Positions 33,477-44,271 are shown, numbered from the stretch's first letter. The stretch is DNA of 64,000 nt from Trichoplusia ni (GCF_003590095.1 NC_039478.1:10974001-11038000); one strand, 5' to 3'. Notes: a model not told the origin generated them from the letters alone. A program made the numbers and translations.

Positions 33477-33605
33477 TCTTCGGAGCCTGTAGGCCTCTAG
33501 TCGTAGCCGGGACGTCGGCTGTCAAAGCCGGAGTGACGTTCAGAAAGCGAGCCGCTATCGCCGCAAATATCCGCCGGTACCCGCGCACCGTGTCAAGAAC
33601 ATGAC
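33477..33605. other. Isolated GC-rich patch with palindromes
   Basis: It contains AGCCGGGACGTCGGCT (a near-perfect palindrome centred on GACGTC), GGCTGTCAAAGCC and GAGCCGCTATCGCCGC. On the minus strand one frame stays open across it (starting near LDTVRGYRRIFAAIAARF) to a TAA just outside. No clear donor or acceptor flanks it. It could be a coding exon, a regulatory island or part of a repeat. Confidence 0.3.
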
Positions 33606-34030
33606 ATAGATTATTATTGTAGAGTCGACATGTTAATGTTTTTTTTTTACTATAGTTCAGGCATCGTACGCTAATATAGTTTCTGTCTCACGAGTCTCCC
33701 GAGTGTGTGTCGCTAGTATATATGCCAGTACATCATTTTAGTATTGAAATATTTTTGTTAACTCTATTTTACACGGGACTTCTCACGTTAGACAGAATTT
33801 AAGTGACTGTTCTCATATAACGAAATTACTACGCAAATTTCTTACAAGTAAACAAAAAAAAAATCGATTTTATGATCCCGTTCCCGGATCATCTGCCATT
33901 TGTAGAGGGCTGGCTCGCGGAGAAGAGCTCGTTTTAAATAATTATAACTGAAACTGCCATTCATTTCCCTTTAGCATCTTCTATATGGTTGTCCGGTTTC
34001 ACAAACATTCAAGGCTATTGCACAAAAACA
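33606..34030. other. Unassigned stretch
   Basis: No gene or repeat recognised; poly-T and poly-A runs at 33641 and 33855. Confidence 0.35.
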
Positions 34031-34034
34031 CTCA

Positions 34035-34125
34035 GACTAAGAAAAAGCATTCCTGGATCACACTAATTCTGGCCCTACACTGGGATCGAAATCGCGACAA
34101 GTCACAGCCAAAGGGCTATGTTGAT
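34035..34125 (-). mobile_element. SINE family A fragment, minus strand
   Basis: On the minus strand: GCGATTTCGATCCCAGTGTA as the B-box region, then GTGTGATCCAGGAATGC and GTCTGAGTGTTTTTGTG. Both ends are missing. Confidence 0.6.
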
Positions 34126-34167
34126 GAGTAACATTATTTTTAAATAACAATTTATTTTAATTGCATA

Positions 34168-34265
34168 ATATTTGCCTTTTTGGAGGTCAGGAAGGCAGTC
34201 TTTCCTCGTAAAACACTGTTACTTAGCTGATTTCGGTTAGACTTTAAGCCGACCTGGAAGGCTAG
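34168..34265 (-). mobile_element. SINE family E fragment, minus strand
   Basis: It reads on the plus strand as GGAGGTCAGGAAGGCAGTC, AAAACACTGTTACTTAGCTG and GGTTAGACTTTAAGCCGACC, the reverse complement of the 5' part of the family E copy at 34832. Confidence 0.6.
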
Positions 34266-34831
34266 GCCGATGATGAAAAATATTTGCCCACATCACTACA
34301 TTTAATACACGACCAAGCTTCTCAGATGCAACACTCTGTATACTCCCAAACCCAATAGTCCTATCTGCAATACATAATCTTTGATTACATACGCTCGCTA
34401 GCGGTACTGTTATTAATTAAATATACCACCCATTTGCTCGCTGGGTAAACGCGCTCCGAGTTATTATTATGACAGATGACGCGAGTGTGTAACCAGATCT
34501 CTATGATAGAGAACAATAGAAGGAGTTTATTGATTATGGTGACAATTTGAGATTATTTAGAGAATGTTTTACTTTAAGTCTATTTCCCGAATAAAATGTT
34601 TAAATACTGTGACAAACTTTAAGTGGTCACAAATAGCCAAAGGTAGGAACTGGCAAAAATAGGCAAGAGCGGCTTTTACTCTGCTATTCGATAGGACATT
34701 TACGGTCCCTAATAATAAATAAATAAAGTGGCTTGAGCTCTTCACACCAGTTGCGTGCAAGACGGGGGTAGCAGACGGAGCACGGTGATGGTTGAATAGA
34801 AGGACATTTTAACATTTTGATGTTATCACAA
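34266..34831. other. Unassigned stretch
   Basis: No gene. The 63-codon minus-strand frame at 34569-34760 has no domain. Confidence 0.35.
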
Positions 34832-35155
34832 CCTTTTTTTTAGCTTTACCCAACTATTTTGGGGTCAGCTTCCAGTCTAGCCAGATGAAGCTAAGTATCG
34901 TACCGGTGGTTTTTTCAGGAGCAACTGCCTATCTGACCTCCTAAACGGAAGACTGGTAGTTCAGTCAGTCTACTCGTAACGACTGTCAAAGATGTGTAAA
35001 TAACAGCCGGGACCCACAATCAGACGTGCCTTCCGAAACACGAAGGAACTAGTTATGACATAACTCATTACCCCTCCACGGACGTTTTAAGATTAGCTTA
35101 ACATGTGATTGATCAATTTTTGCAGCCATACCTTAGGCACGAGTTCCTCTTAGCA
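34832..35155 (+). mobile_element. SINE family E, longest copy
   Basis: Ordered segments: TTGGGGTCAGCTTCCAGTCT, AGCAACTGCCTATCTGACC, CTACTCGTAACGACTGTCAA, AACAGCCGGGACCCACAATC, ACGTGCCTTCCGAAACACG, then TTAGCTTAACATGTGATTGA. The 55322-55575 copy is inverted, and 56090-56290 carries only the right half. No protein is encoded. The tRNA-like head expected for such a repeat is not clear here, so SINE is the likely but not certain class. Confidence 0.6.
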
Positions 35156-35843
35156 ATCCGCGAAGCAAATTAAAATATCACTTGCATCAACTAGAATTAA
35201 ACCTACGATTTCTCATCAAACTACAGATTTGCCATCATTAAACATCGCAAACGAGAGCAACCTCTATACTTAGCCTATATAACTAAGATATTACATGACC
35301 ACCGTAATTACGAGCAGACTTGAGCAATCATCTAAAAACTGAACAGACATGTGTTAACTATTAATTTACATAACCCTTCCGTGGCGCTGTAATCGGGTAA
35401 AAACTGAGGTTAACTACAAGATTTACGTCATCGCTCCATCATAATGTTGCATTAACTTAGTCCGCGATAATACACTTTCGTTCTTTCACTGTTTGACGTT
35501 TGCTGTCATTTCTACGTCATTTGACGATTAAAGCAGTGATTATGTGGCTGTTGAGGACATTATGGCAGAGTTACTCGTAATATGAAATGTCCAGAAGTGG
35601 ATTACAGTTTTACTATGACTTTTTGCAGCTTTTTGGCCAATTTTAACTTTAATTTACGTTTTGGAACTGGGGTTACGTTTTGCTAACAATTCACATATTA
35701 ATTTTGCTCCCAATGTAAATTTATTTGATAATCCTCATCTACTTTTGAAGTGCCGAATAAGGTACACAATTGCAACTCAATATATTTATAGAACCTATAT
35801 AATTTAGGGACGGCGAAAACATTTTAAGTATTGTTAGTTTAAG
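35156..35843. other. Unassigned stretch with TGACGT-type motifs
   Basis: TTTGACGTTTGCTGTCATTT and TACGTCATTTGACG lie at about 35490-35527, with an ATGGCAGAG 40 bases later followed by GTAATA. This is weakly promoter-like; no coding exon is supported. Confidence 0.3.
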
Positions 35844-36010
35844 TGGAACCTCCATAAGACGTATCACGATGCCATGAACAAATTTAAATTTCGTCAGTGA
35901 CGTTAGTATTTTAGCTTGTTTGATAAAGCAAAGAGCCAGAAGTCGCAGGTTCGAGTCCTGACTGAGTTATAATTTTTTCACTGTGTTATTTGGATTTAAG
36001 TGCAATAACA
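35844..36010 (+). mobile_element. tRNA-derived SINE, family B, copy 2
   Basis: Compared with copy 1 it shares ATAAGAC, TCACGATGC, GTCAGTGACG and a B-box CAGGTTCGAGTCCTGACTGA (better kept than in copy 1). TTTTTTCACTGTGTTATTTGG follows. The A-box region (AGCTTGTTTGATAAAGC) is more decayed. Confidence 0.6.
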
Positions 36011-36361
36011 AAGAGCTTAGTTAATTGACTAAACAGAATAATTTGAAAAAGTAAGTACTAGCTTATTTCGGTCTCTCTTTCATATTTCTCCTTACAATGG
36101 TATGTTTTGAATGACTTAGGTTCAAAGAACGCAACTAAGCGAGAAATTCTACCGCAAGGCATTATTAGTTATAACATCTCATTCAACCACAATGCTCTAT
36201 GTTACGTTATATCATCACGCTTGCATTCTGCCATGGTAGGCAGTAGTGTCCTGCTTGTCAAGTATCTGGTATATAAAATAAGAAATACTTTGGCGCCAGC
36301 TGTCTGCGTATGACAACTATTAACAGAAATAATAACTATCGTGAGATTGATTCATTACCCT

Positions 36362-36500
36362 AACCGATCATTGTCCTTAATCATGAGCTGACTCCGCCGA
36401 TCCCGCCGCATCAGCTTAAGATTAAGGACTCCGGTTGGGTCCGAAACTAGTCGGGCTACCCCGATAAATACGCGTGAGAAAACCGTTACATCAATTAATA
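36362..36500. repeat. Hairpin-bearing repeat
   Basis: GTCCTTAATC (36373-36382) pairs exactly with GATTAAGGAC (36420-36429). Inside it AGCTGA (36386) pairs with TCAGCT (36411), leaving a CCGCCGATCCCGCCG loop. The right flank, GACTCCGGTTGGGTCCGAAAC and ATAAATACGCGTGAGAAA, resembles a dispersed lepidopteran repeat. Confidence 0.5.
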
Positions 36501-38679
36501 TTAACAGAATGTTTTTTTAATCTATAATTACTGCAAGCTCTTGAAAAGCAATTTAAATGTTGATATACTTTATGAATCCAGGATTTTATGAGTCACATAG
36601 GTACCGACCCCACGTAAAGTTTGAATCACCTCGCACCGAAGCCCGTAGTGGTTTATACAAATCTATGGGCAATTAAAAATCCGGATTTCAGTTAGTTTGT
36701 TTAGTTAGTTGTATGTTAGTTACGTTTTCAGTCAGCCTAGTTTGAAATCTTAACTAACTTTCAACTATGAAAGCAATAATAGTATCGCGTAAGTAACGCC
36801 ATCTATATCACAAGTATAAAAACTTTGTGCAGAAGTTGGATACTGCTCAAGCACGTTTAACTTTCTCTTATAATAATTTGCAACGTGCATCGATGACTTC
36901 ACTTATGTAGGTTTTAAACCTGTATTGTTACTATAGATGGCATTAGTAGCTGGAGAAAGATATGTATATAAGTTATCTTTCTGATTATTAGAGAGAGAGA
37001 TTCTGATTCAAAAAGGAAATGGTTGAACGCCTTAGATGTTAGAATGATTGATTATGATTAGGGATGATATGTGCATGTTACTAGAATTTTTGTGGCACAA
37101 CAATTAAGAGGCTTGTTTGTTTTAATATTATTAGTAGGTGCAACATTTTAATGGGGCTTGCATAATGTCCCTTTAAATGTTGTCAGTAGCAGTAGAGGAA
37201 TTGTTGTAAAAGGTTAACCTATCAAAATTCAACTGTCACGGTTTCTGAGATAGAGCCTGGTAGTAGACGAACAGAAAGCTGAGCCTTGGTAATGAGATTT
37301 TTTTCTTTCGTGCTCTTTCGGAACAAAACCCTAAGAAGCATGAATTGGCCAAAAGCGATGAGGTTTATATCAAAAAACTACGGTAATTAGGCACTGGGTA
37401 CAGAAATAAAATTCGCCTCTATATATTACAGACTACATTTAATTGAATAACTATAATAAAGATACATCGTTGTCTGTTCGTTGAAAAATATACCATACAA
37501 TATAAACAAATAGAATAATTAGCGCGTATCTACAAGATATTGTACAATTTTCAATCCTTTGCATTGAGTTTCGATAAAATATATTTTAAAACATCATATT
37601 TACGACGTAACCTGTTTTTGGATATATTTCGAAGATGATTTTATACAAAAACCTTCTTTTTGTATAAGCGTTTAAGGTTGAAATTGCCATTGCAATGGTG
37701 GAAGCGAGAAAGCGCGCTAGGCAGCCTCTCGCTTCTTTATGGCAAAGTTTTAAAAATCAAATTGAAAAAGGAATACATGAAACCTCAGTATAAAGTATTC
37801 AAATGTCGAATGATTTGAAGCAAAAAGACTTTTGTTTAAAATCATTAAAAAAAACGTTGTAAACAGGTCACGTCAGTGTTCAATGCAGACGATATTATGC
37901 CCATCGAACATTTATAATAAAAAAATAAACTAAAAATGATAAATTCTTTAATGGCACCCATAGCCTAAAATATGATGATGAAATATTCTCGCAGAAAATC
38001 ATAAAAATCTATTTACAATCTCCCTTTTTTATGATATTTAAATTCTAATAAAATTATTGATTTTAAGTTTTGTCGAAAAACCTTTAAATTCATTGACATA
38101 TTTTTCAAGTAAGTAAATAAAATAAAATAATATCGTTGTAAATATAACAAATGCTTGTTACATGTTAAATCTGTGAATAGTATAGTTCACTAAATAATTA
38201 TAAAATCATCCTAAAAACTTATTATATTTTATAGGCCAGTCACCGCGTAATTTAGGTTCAAAAGGACTTTGTAGATCATTTTTGAAGTTTTAGTAAAGTT
38301 GTGGAAGACATGGACTTCGATATCAGACTATTTCCTACTTTGAACCAAATTCTTTAAATCAGTAGTTTTAAGAGTCTGGCATTTGCGATGTCTTTCAATT
38401 TCAATGCAGCTTTTAATAGTTTTGGCTTGTGGCAGCTTTTTATACGATTCATTACGGATTCCTTAAAAAAAAACTTAATTTAACCACTTTTGACGGTGAC
38501 TGGCATGTTAACAAATTTTCAGGACGCTTTCAATGCCTTCGACAACCAGTGTTTCCTCTTCCTACTTTATACATACCAACTATATTATTTCCATCTATAT
38601 GACTAATATTTTTGTTTTGTACACACGTTTTATCAAACATTCAAACTGTATAATAAGGTACATTTAGTGTTTTTTTTAA
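36501..38679. other. Unassigned AT-rich stretch, 2.2 kb
   Basis: It holds GAGAGAGAGA at about 36989 and, at 37687-37735, a CCATTGCAATGG palindrome followed by a GAAGCGAGA / TCTCGCTTC hairpin. No gene is seen. Confidence 0.4.
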
Positions 38680-38874
38680 ACATGGCTTCTGTAATCTTTA
38701 TCAACTCCACCATTGATACTACTATGCTATTAAAGAAGGCTTGATGCCTTGTTGAAGCAAGATGGTGCAATAATGCATGTAGCTCTGTCTCGCTTTGACG
38801 CACTTACATTTTAAAATGTAGAAAGCTTATACAAATATTCAGCTACTTAAAGATCTTCTTTACAGAAGCCATGT
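38680..38874. repeat. Possible 195 bp element with 15 bp terminal inverted repeats
   Basis: ACATGGCTTCTGTAA at 38680-38694 is the exact reverse complement of 38860-38874. The inner bases diverge. No target-site duplication is obvious and only this copy was seen, so a miniature DNA transposon is a guess. Confidence 0.4.
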
Positions 38875-39423
38875 CTATAAAAAGTTGATACATATATATT
38901 TATTAATGTCGTCTATAATTAAAACATTAGCAAGTCAGACATAACATTAAAAAAAAACTTTTATTTTTCTTGCACAATAAGGAATACAGATATCTTTATA
39001 ACATACATTTTCTCTTTGACAGTACAATCATTCTTGGGTCTACAATGATCTTCTGAAATGAACGAGACAGCAATAAACGGTGGTCTCTTTTCCACATGTT
39101 TGAAAAAAGTTTTAATAGGTAGACCCCTCATTAAAACTATGTCTGAAACATACACCATAAACTGCAGTAACAATGTAAACAAAAACCCAATTAAAAAATA
39201 ACCATTTCCAAATTATAAATATTATTTGAATTATATATTTTTTTTTATCTTCGTACATATTATGATAATACAGGATACTGACTCGTCTCAATGATACTCT
39301 AACTTAATCATTTTCTCGATATTAAGGCACAATTAAATAGGTATATAAATGACTACATAGTGCTAATACTAACGGGCAATAATACTTTTTATAATAACCT
39401 ATTTCTGCTATAAACTGACTGAA
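38875..39423. other. Unassigned AT-rich stretch
   Basis: No gene. The 73-codon minus-strand frame at 38961-39182 has no domain or splice sites of note. Confidence 0.35.
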
Positions 39424-39600
39424 TGGACTACACGGATAGTCGAGTGCTATTGGTCACCACGCCAAAGCTATACTCGCGACGTGTCGCAGGTTCCATCTCC
39501 GTGGTATTCGTGTGATATACTAATATATGGTCTGAGTCTAAGTGTCATATGTGGCACAAGGATCAAATCCGCAATACAAAGTCTAAAGAATTTCAGCACG
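39424..39600 (+). mobile_element. SINE family A, degraded
   Basis: A-box-like GGATAGTCGAGTGCTATTGG, then ACTCGCGACGTGTCGCAGG with a B-box GGTTCCATCTCCG. GGTCTGAGTCTAAGTGTC and GGCACAAGGATCAAATCC follow. It is full in order but diverged, with a deletion in the GGACAAGCGTTTG region. Confidence 0.65.
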
Positions 39601-40349
39601 AGTTTGAAAATGAAACAACTAGACAAATAAATAAAAGCAAAGTAATCAAATAAAACAAATCGATCAAATAATATAAAAATAAATTAAAATTTACTTGAGT
39701 ACTGAAAAACTTTAGGAAATTCAATAATTCCAACTGGAATTTGAAAGTTTACTTCTTAGATACATAAATTACACAAATATTGGTAATGTTTAAATAAACA
39801 TAGAAATAAAATTACAGAAAATAGGTTATATATATCTCAGGTGGTTACAATTTACATGAAATTGATTATATTGGTGAAGCACGATTCTTATCGAGTTGTC
39901 TGCGTGTACATTATGTATAACAGTCACGAAATCCGTGATTTCTGTAACATTCAAATTTGATTGAAATATTTTCATTAAAAAGAGAAAGATGTATTCGATG
40001 ACTCCCTCTAAATTGAAAATGTATAGAAAATTGTATTTGAAAAAAATCTTTGCCACAAGAAGTTTATATCAATTTTTAACTTTTATATCTAGCCCAGAAA
40101 TTGCTACCTTTCTCAATTAAAAGTGAAATCTAAACAGACCTAACCAGTGAAGAAATATAACAAAATCAGCAGTTATTTTTTTTATTTTGGAATGTATGTT
40201 AAATAAAATTATTATAAAACGTATTTTTGCCCACTAAACATATTAAAATTGAAATATACAAATTATATAAACAACATAACCTTAATATTCTTATTAGATA
40301 CAATTAAATCCCAATCTCGTAGTTCGTAACATAAAGAACTCATGCAATC
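39601..40349. other. Unassigned AT-rich stretch
   Basis: No gene. The 76-codon minus-strand frame at 39826-40056 is AT-driven and unrecognised. Confidence 0.35.
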
Positions 40350-40990
40350 ATTTGCTCTAATCGATTTTCATAAACTCCGATTTCAATCGATATTTAATTA
40401 CTAGAAATAATTAAATTACAGTTTCTCAGGTACCAGGTACCCTGTTTGACGTAGCTGCGTAGGTACGGATTTCTAAAGTAATTTATCGATTATCGGATAC
40501 AAGCTGAGAACGTTCGTGACAAATCGATTTAAATCGAACCTCGATTCGATTCCACGATCGCTTTTATGTGTTGCGTTCGCAGTTTAAATTTTTGGGTTGT
40601 TTAACGGCTCGCACACGATGGTTTCGTCACCGTATGATATTCATTGCTGCATTTGTATTGCAATCGTTACTCATAATTGTGAGCAACCTAGCAATGTACG
40701 ACTAACGAGTGTATAGTACACTTATAGCAATTTACATGAATACGAATGCAGGATTGAATCAGAAAGCGACTTCTACGTGTACAAAAGGGACGAATCACAC
40801 TTTCCGAATTCGTTTTGCTTGTGCAGACGAATTGCAAATGCAAAGTGCGATGTGTCCAGTGACGTCATATTTGGTTGTCTTCGTTTACTTCGTATCGAGG
40901 TATGCTGTGGGCTCCGATGATGCGCCGCTTCAGTTCAGCCGGCAGATGGCGCCTAACCGATGGCGTTGTGTTATCTGGAATGTTTAATAG
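40350..40990. promoter_or_regulatory. Promoter-like region with ATCGAT motifs and a TGACGTCA site
   Basis: ATCGAT occurs at about 40360, 40387, 40487 and 40524, with further TCGA-rich sequence (AACCTCGATTCGATTCC). The right part has GTGACGTCATAT (a full CRE palindrome, about 40859-40870) and GGCAGATGGCGCC. CpG density is well above the flanks from about 40500 on. The open frames on both strands here are a result of that composition. No exon with splice sites was found, so promoter or enhancer function is inference. Confidence 0.25.
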
Positions 40991-41237
40991 AGATGTTAAA
41001 ATAATGTTGTTAATGTTAATTAATGTAAAAAGGAATTGGAATAATAAACAGCCTACAAAACTGTCGGCATTTTTCTTACATCTTTTTTGACTTGATAGCA
41101 ATAGCTATATTTGAAATCTAGAAATCTGTAGTAGTCTAATACTTCGTAAAATCAATGTCACTCCTAACGAGGGCTTTAAAAGAGGAAGCCGATTGAAGCG
41201 GCATATAAGCATCAACAGCCAACAACTTTTAAACATA

Positions 41238-41386
41238 CTAATATTTCTAAATACATAACATAATATAGAAAAATACACCAAAACACAACAAATTATCGTG
41301 CCTATCACAAAATCTTTTTCCTGGGTGGGAATCGAACCCACGACCTACGGTATAGCAGTCAGGGTCTCCACCAACAGGCCACATAT
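41238..41386 (-). mobile_element. tRNA-derived SINE, family C, inserted beside the exon donor
   Basis: On the minus strand: GGCCTGTTGGTGGAGACCC, GACTGCTATACCGTAGGTCG, a B-box GTGGGTTCGATTCCCACCC, TTTTGTGATAGGCACGATAA and TATTTAGAAATATTAGT. It has the same order as 12270-12490. Its head begins only about 12 bases beyond the GT of the exon donor at 41398 and lies in the sense orientation of that exon. Confidence 0.7.
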
Positions 41387-41398
41387 AATGCTCGTTAC

Positions 41399-41523
41399 CT
41401 AGGAGCGTGTCTCTGCCGCATGACGTGAGGCAGCTCCCGGCGCTCGTCCTCCCCGAGCTGCAGCCCCGCCACCAGTTGCATGATCTCGCGCTCCTTCTTC
41501 AACTCCTCGCGACCTGACTCCAC
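41399..41523 (-). CDS. Internal coding exon of an unidentified minus-strand gene
   Basis: Read on the minus strand, an acceptor GGTTCCAG is followed by 125 bases open in phase 0, ending at AG with donor GTAACG. The frame is VESGREELKKEREIMQLVAG, then LQLGEDERRELPHVMRQRHAP plus two leftover bases. GC content and codon choice (CTG, GAG, CGC, GTG) stand out sharply from the AT-rich flanks. The peptide is highly charged, with Leu and Met at spacings that suit an alpha-helical or coiled-coil segment. A second frame is also open but yields an Ala/Gly/Arg-rich sequence ending in TAG at the donor and is less likely. I do not recognise the protein. No neighbouring exon is certain; the nine-codon exon at 32182-32208 lies downstream on the same strand. 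SINEs flank it on both sides. Confidence 0.6.
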
Positions 41524-41631
41524 CTGGAACCATCAGATACACCATAAGTATATGAGGAATTTTGATCTTTTGAATATGGGTCGTTGTCCTGCAGTGAAAC
41601 TGAAAAATTATGGCAGATTGATAGATATTGA

Positions 41632-41765
41632 CTGCACGGATAACCGAGTGGTTAAAGCCACCACTCAAAGCAAACTGTGTTGCGGGTTCGATCCTTGCTT
41701 AAAATATGAGGACATGTGATCTGGCAGGAATAAATTCCTTAGTGCAGCAGTATCAAGAAGAAAAA
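41632..41765 (+). mobile_element. SINE family A, internally deleted
   Basis: A-box-like GGATAACCGAGTGGTTAAAG and B-box GCGGGTTCGATCCTTGC are well kept. Most of the body is missing, and the end resumes at AATAAATTCCTTAGTGCAGC with an A-rich tail. It lies about 110 bases upstream of the acceptor of the minus-strand exon, in antisense orientation to it. Confidence 0.7.
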
Positions 41766-42389
41766 AAAGTTCAATCAATCATATTGAAGAAAACAATGGC
41801 TTTTTTTTAAGTAAAAACAAAATGCAACTTGGAAACAAAACATAATATTCAACAGCAGTGCAAAACGCGACGTCGTCTATCCCTCAAAGATAACACCATT
41901 ATAGTAAACAAGGGCCAAGGTTATCGTAACAACAAAAGCCGCAACTCCGTGTAAATTAATACGGGCTTTAACATGTCACCCGCAACTATTAGATATCGAA
42001 TAGCGTAGCGATGTAACACGTTGCGCAACAATCATAACGCAATAGCCTAGCAATAGCTATCGCTTCCTTATAGGCACGTGGGATCACTCACGCACAAAAT
42101 GAATCTAACTAATAGTTACTATAAAATGTATTGCGAAATTTTATCGTTGTACATTCAGCAACATATAATTCTTTTAAGACAGTAAATTTTTTAATAACTT
42201 TACATAGAGGGCTCTGTAAGAAAGGCTCAGTCAGTCACCAAGTTAAAAAAAGTGAAGTACTTTTTCTATCACAAAAGTAGCTTTCTCACTAGTAAGTATG
42301 CATATAAATATGTATGTAATAAATCAATAATTAATATATCTAGGTAGTTTAGAGAGGGCACAAGTCGCCTTCCTCTATATTTCTATCAT
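41766..42389. other. Unassigned stretch, presumed intron
   Basis: No further exon or repeat recognised. Confidence 0.35.
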
Positions 42390-42480
42390 TCCTGTCCATC
42401 CGAAGGTTGCCTGGAAGATATCGCTATTAGCGAAAAGACCACCATTGTACCGTTACACTGTATGTTACTAGGTTTACAGG
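42390..42480 (+). mobile_element. LINE 3' untranslated fragment
   Basis: GGTTGCCTGGAAGATATCGC followed by TATTAGCGAAAAGACC and ACCATTGTACC is a 3' UTR text shared by several insect LINEs of the jockey/RTE type. Only this short piece remains. Confidence 0.5.
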
Positions 42481-43586
42481 TATCATTTTCGCTACTTAAT
42501 TGACTTATGGGTTAGCTAACATAGATACGAGAAAAATCCCTCAGTTATCGTTTCTACTAACCATAGAAAACCCACTATCATTTCCTGGTTGAATTCCACC
42601 AATATTATCGGCAAACTAAAAAACTCTACAAGAAACATTTAACGACCAAACAGTAAAAAACTGAACAGTGGCCTTTTAAAAACAAAAGAAAGTGACTTGG
42701 CGACAATACAACTGCAAGTACAGAACACCCATCGTAACGAGACCCGTCTGAAGTCCGCCATCTCTTCGGTTTAAACTCCGTTAGCTTTGTAATGACTAAC
42801 TTCAGAGATGTCAAGTGTAATTGGTGGTACGTGTTTGGAGAAAAACTTTGTTATCGGAATGTTGGCGTTAAACGTGTAATTCACGCCTACGCTGTGACAA
42901 TGTAAATCATTATGATCGCTAGATATGTGTGATTAACGCGGCAAATGCACGTTTTTACTTACTTCTCTGTATCACGGAAACTAGAAATGGCAAGTAAATG
43001 TGATCAGAACAGTTTTATAGCTGTGATAGCCTAGCGGTATGACAGTTATACTATCGAGTCAAAGGTTCAAATAACTAAGCAATTATCACTTATTAAAAAC
43101 TGTAATTAATTACCGTAATGCAAATACATCCACCTGAATCTTTTCAAGAATTACAGGCGATTTAAATATGCATAATATATAATGTACATCAACCAAATGA
43201 AACGAAACCGATTAATTGAGAACCTCGTTCTTTTTGAAATCGATTAAAAATGTAAACGCGTAATAGCCAACACTAGAACTTACGCGACAAACTAAGTGGA
43301 TTCGTTCATACTAAATATAAGTTCACAGCACACACCATAACATTGTTATGGTGGTACACCGTTAAGGCGGCCATATTGGTTGTTACGGGTAACCTAGAAA
43401 CAGCCAGGCTCTAAGTTTGATAACCACTCGCGATATGTAGGCGTAGCTAGTAAGAGTATGCGAGTATAGTGGTAGTTGTGTGGTGCTTCTATTGTAAGAC
43501 TGTAAAAAATATAATTACGAACTCGGAAATTACTTAGAAACAATAGCTGGATTTTGAAAAATAACTGTACCATTCTTTTTTTAGTT
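42481..43586. other. Unassigned stretch with a small hairpin and possible repeat pieces
   Basis: CACCATAAC at 43333 pairs with GTTATGGTG (21-base perfect hairpin, 3-base loop). A family K-like CCTCGTTCTTTTTGAAATCG lies near 43224, and a weak SINE-head-like AGCCTAGCGGTATGA near 43029. No exon recognised. Confidence 0.35.
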
Positions 43587-43812
43587 AGGCGGTCCCAAAA
43601 TGTCATTCCTCAGGAGAAAGACCGACAAAAAGCTCCATAAGTTACTATTTTAAAATAAAAAATACAGTCTTTTTGAAAAGTTAACAATAATGAGCCTACG
43701 AGGCGGTCCGAAAATGTCATTCGTATGGAGAAGAATCAGCAAGAAACTCCATATCTTACTCTTTTGAAATAAAATATTCAATTTTTCTTAAACATTATTA
43801 TTTAGGTATGTA
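43587..43812. repeat. Two tandem units of about 114 bp
   Basis: AGGCGGTCCCAAAATGTCAT at 43587 recurs as AGGCGGTCCGAAAATGTCAT at 43701. The order then continues in both units: GGAGAA, a GACCGAC/GAATCAGC stretch, AAAAAGCTCCATAA/AAGAAACTCCATAT, TTACTxTTTxAAATAAAA. Non-coding; probably a duplicated piece of a dispersed repeat. Confidence 0.6.
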
Positions 43813-44271
43813 TGCGAGTACAGCATAAAATGACAGAACTAGTATCTATAAAGTAAGAAGTAACCAAATAAAATCCAGTCGTAGAAAACGAAATGCAAGA
43901 ATAATGTAAATTCTACTGGCATTTAAACTTCTGTTCGCCTTAAACTAGAAAAAACAATCATTCTTACAATGACTATCTTGAGACTAGAATCGATATTTTA
44001 GATAAAACAAAACCTAACCAACAAAAGAATCCAGTGTCCCCAATACAAAGTGCAACTTTAAATATGCAGCGAGTACATCGGATGACCGTACATATAAATG
44101 CGCGTACGCAGACGATTAGCACACAGCGCATGCGCGAGGCAAATAGACGGAGTTTGCATAGCTGGCCGTGGAAAGTGAGACGCGCAATGCCGGTTGCAAT
44201 ATACGAACTCATTTGACTTAAAGTTGATAGTTAAATTATTTCGTGACTAAGCTGTAACGGCATTAGTTGAT
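43813..44271. other. Unassigned stretch with CpG-rich patch
   Basis: The patch at 44096-44140 contains GCGCGTACGC and AGCGCATGCGCGAGG, resembling NRF-1/Ewg-type palindromes. Frames on both strands here are short and unrecognised. Confidence 0.35.

Noticed and set aside
38235..38504. MITE with GCCAGTCACCG terminal inverted repeats
   Set aside because: Eleven exact bases at this spacing are expected a few times by chance in 64 kb. There is no target-site duplication and no second copy.
41480..41719. 79-codon plus-strand frame over the exon and SINE
   Set aside because: It is antisense to the better-supported exon and runs into a SINE; no coding character of its own.
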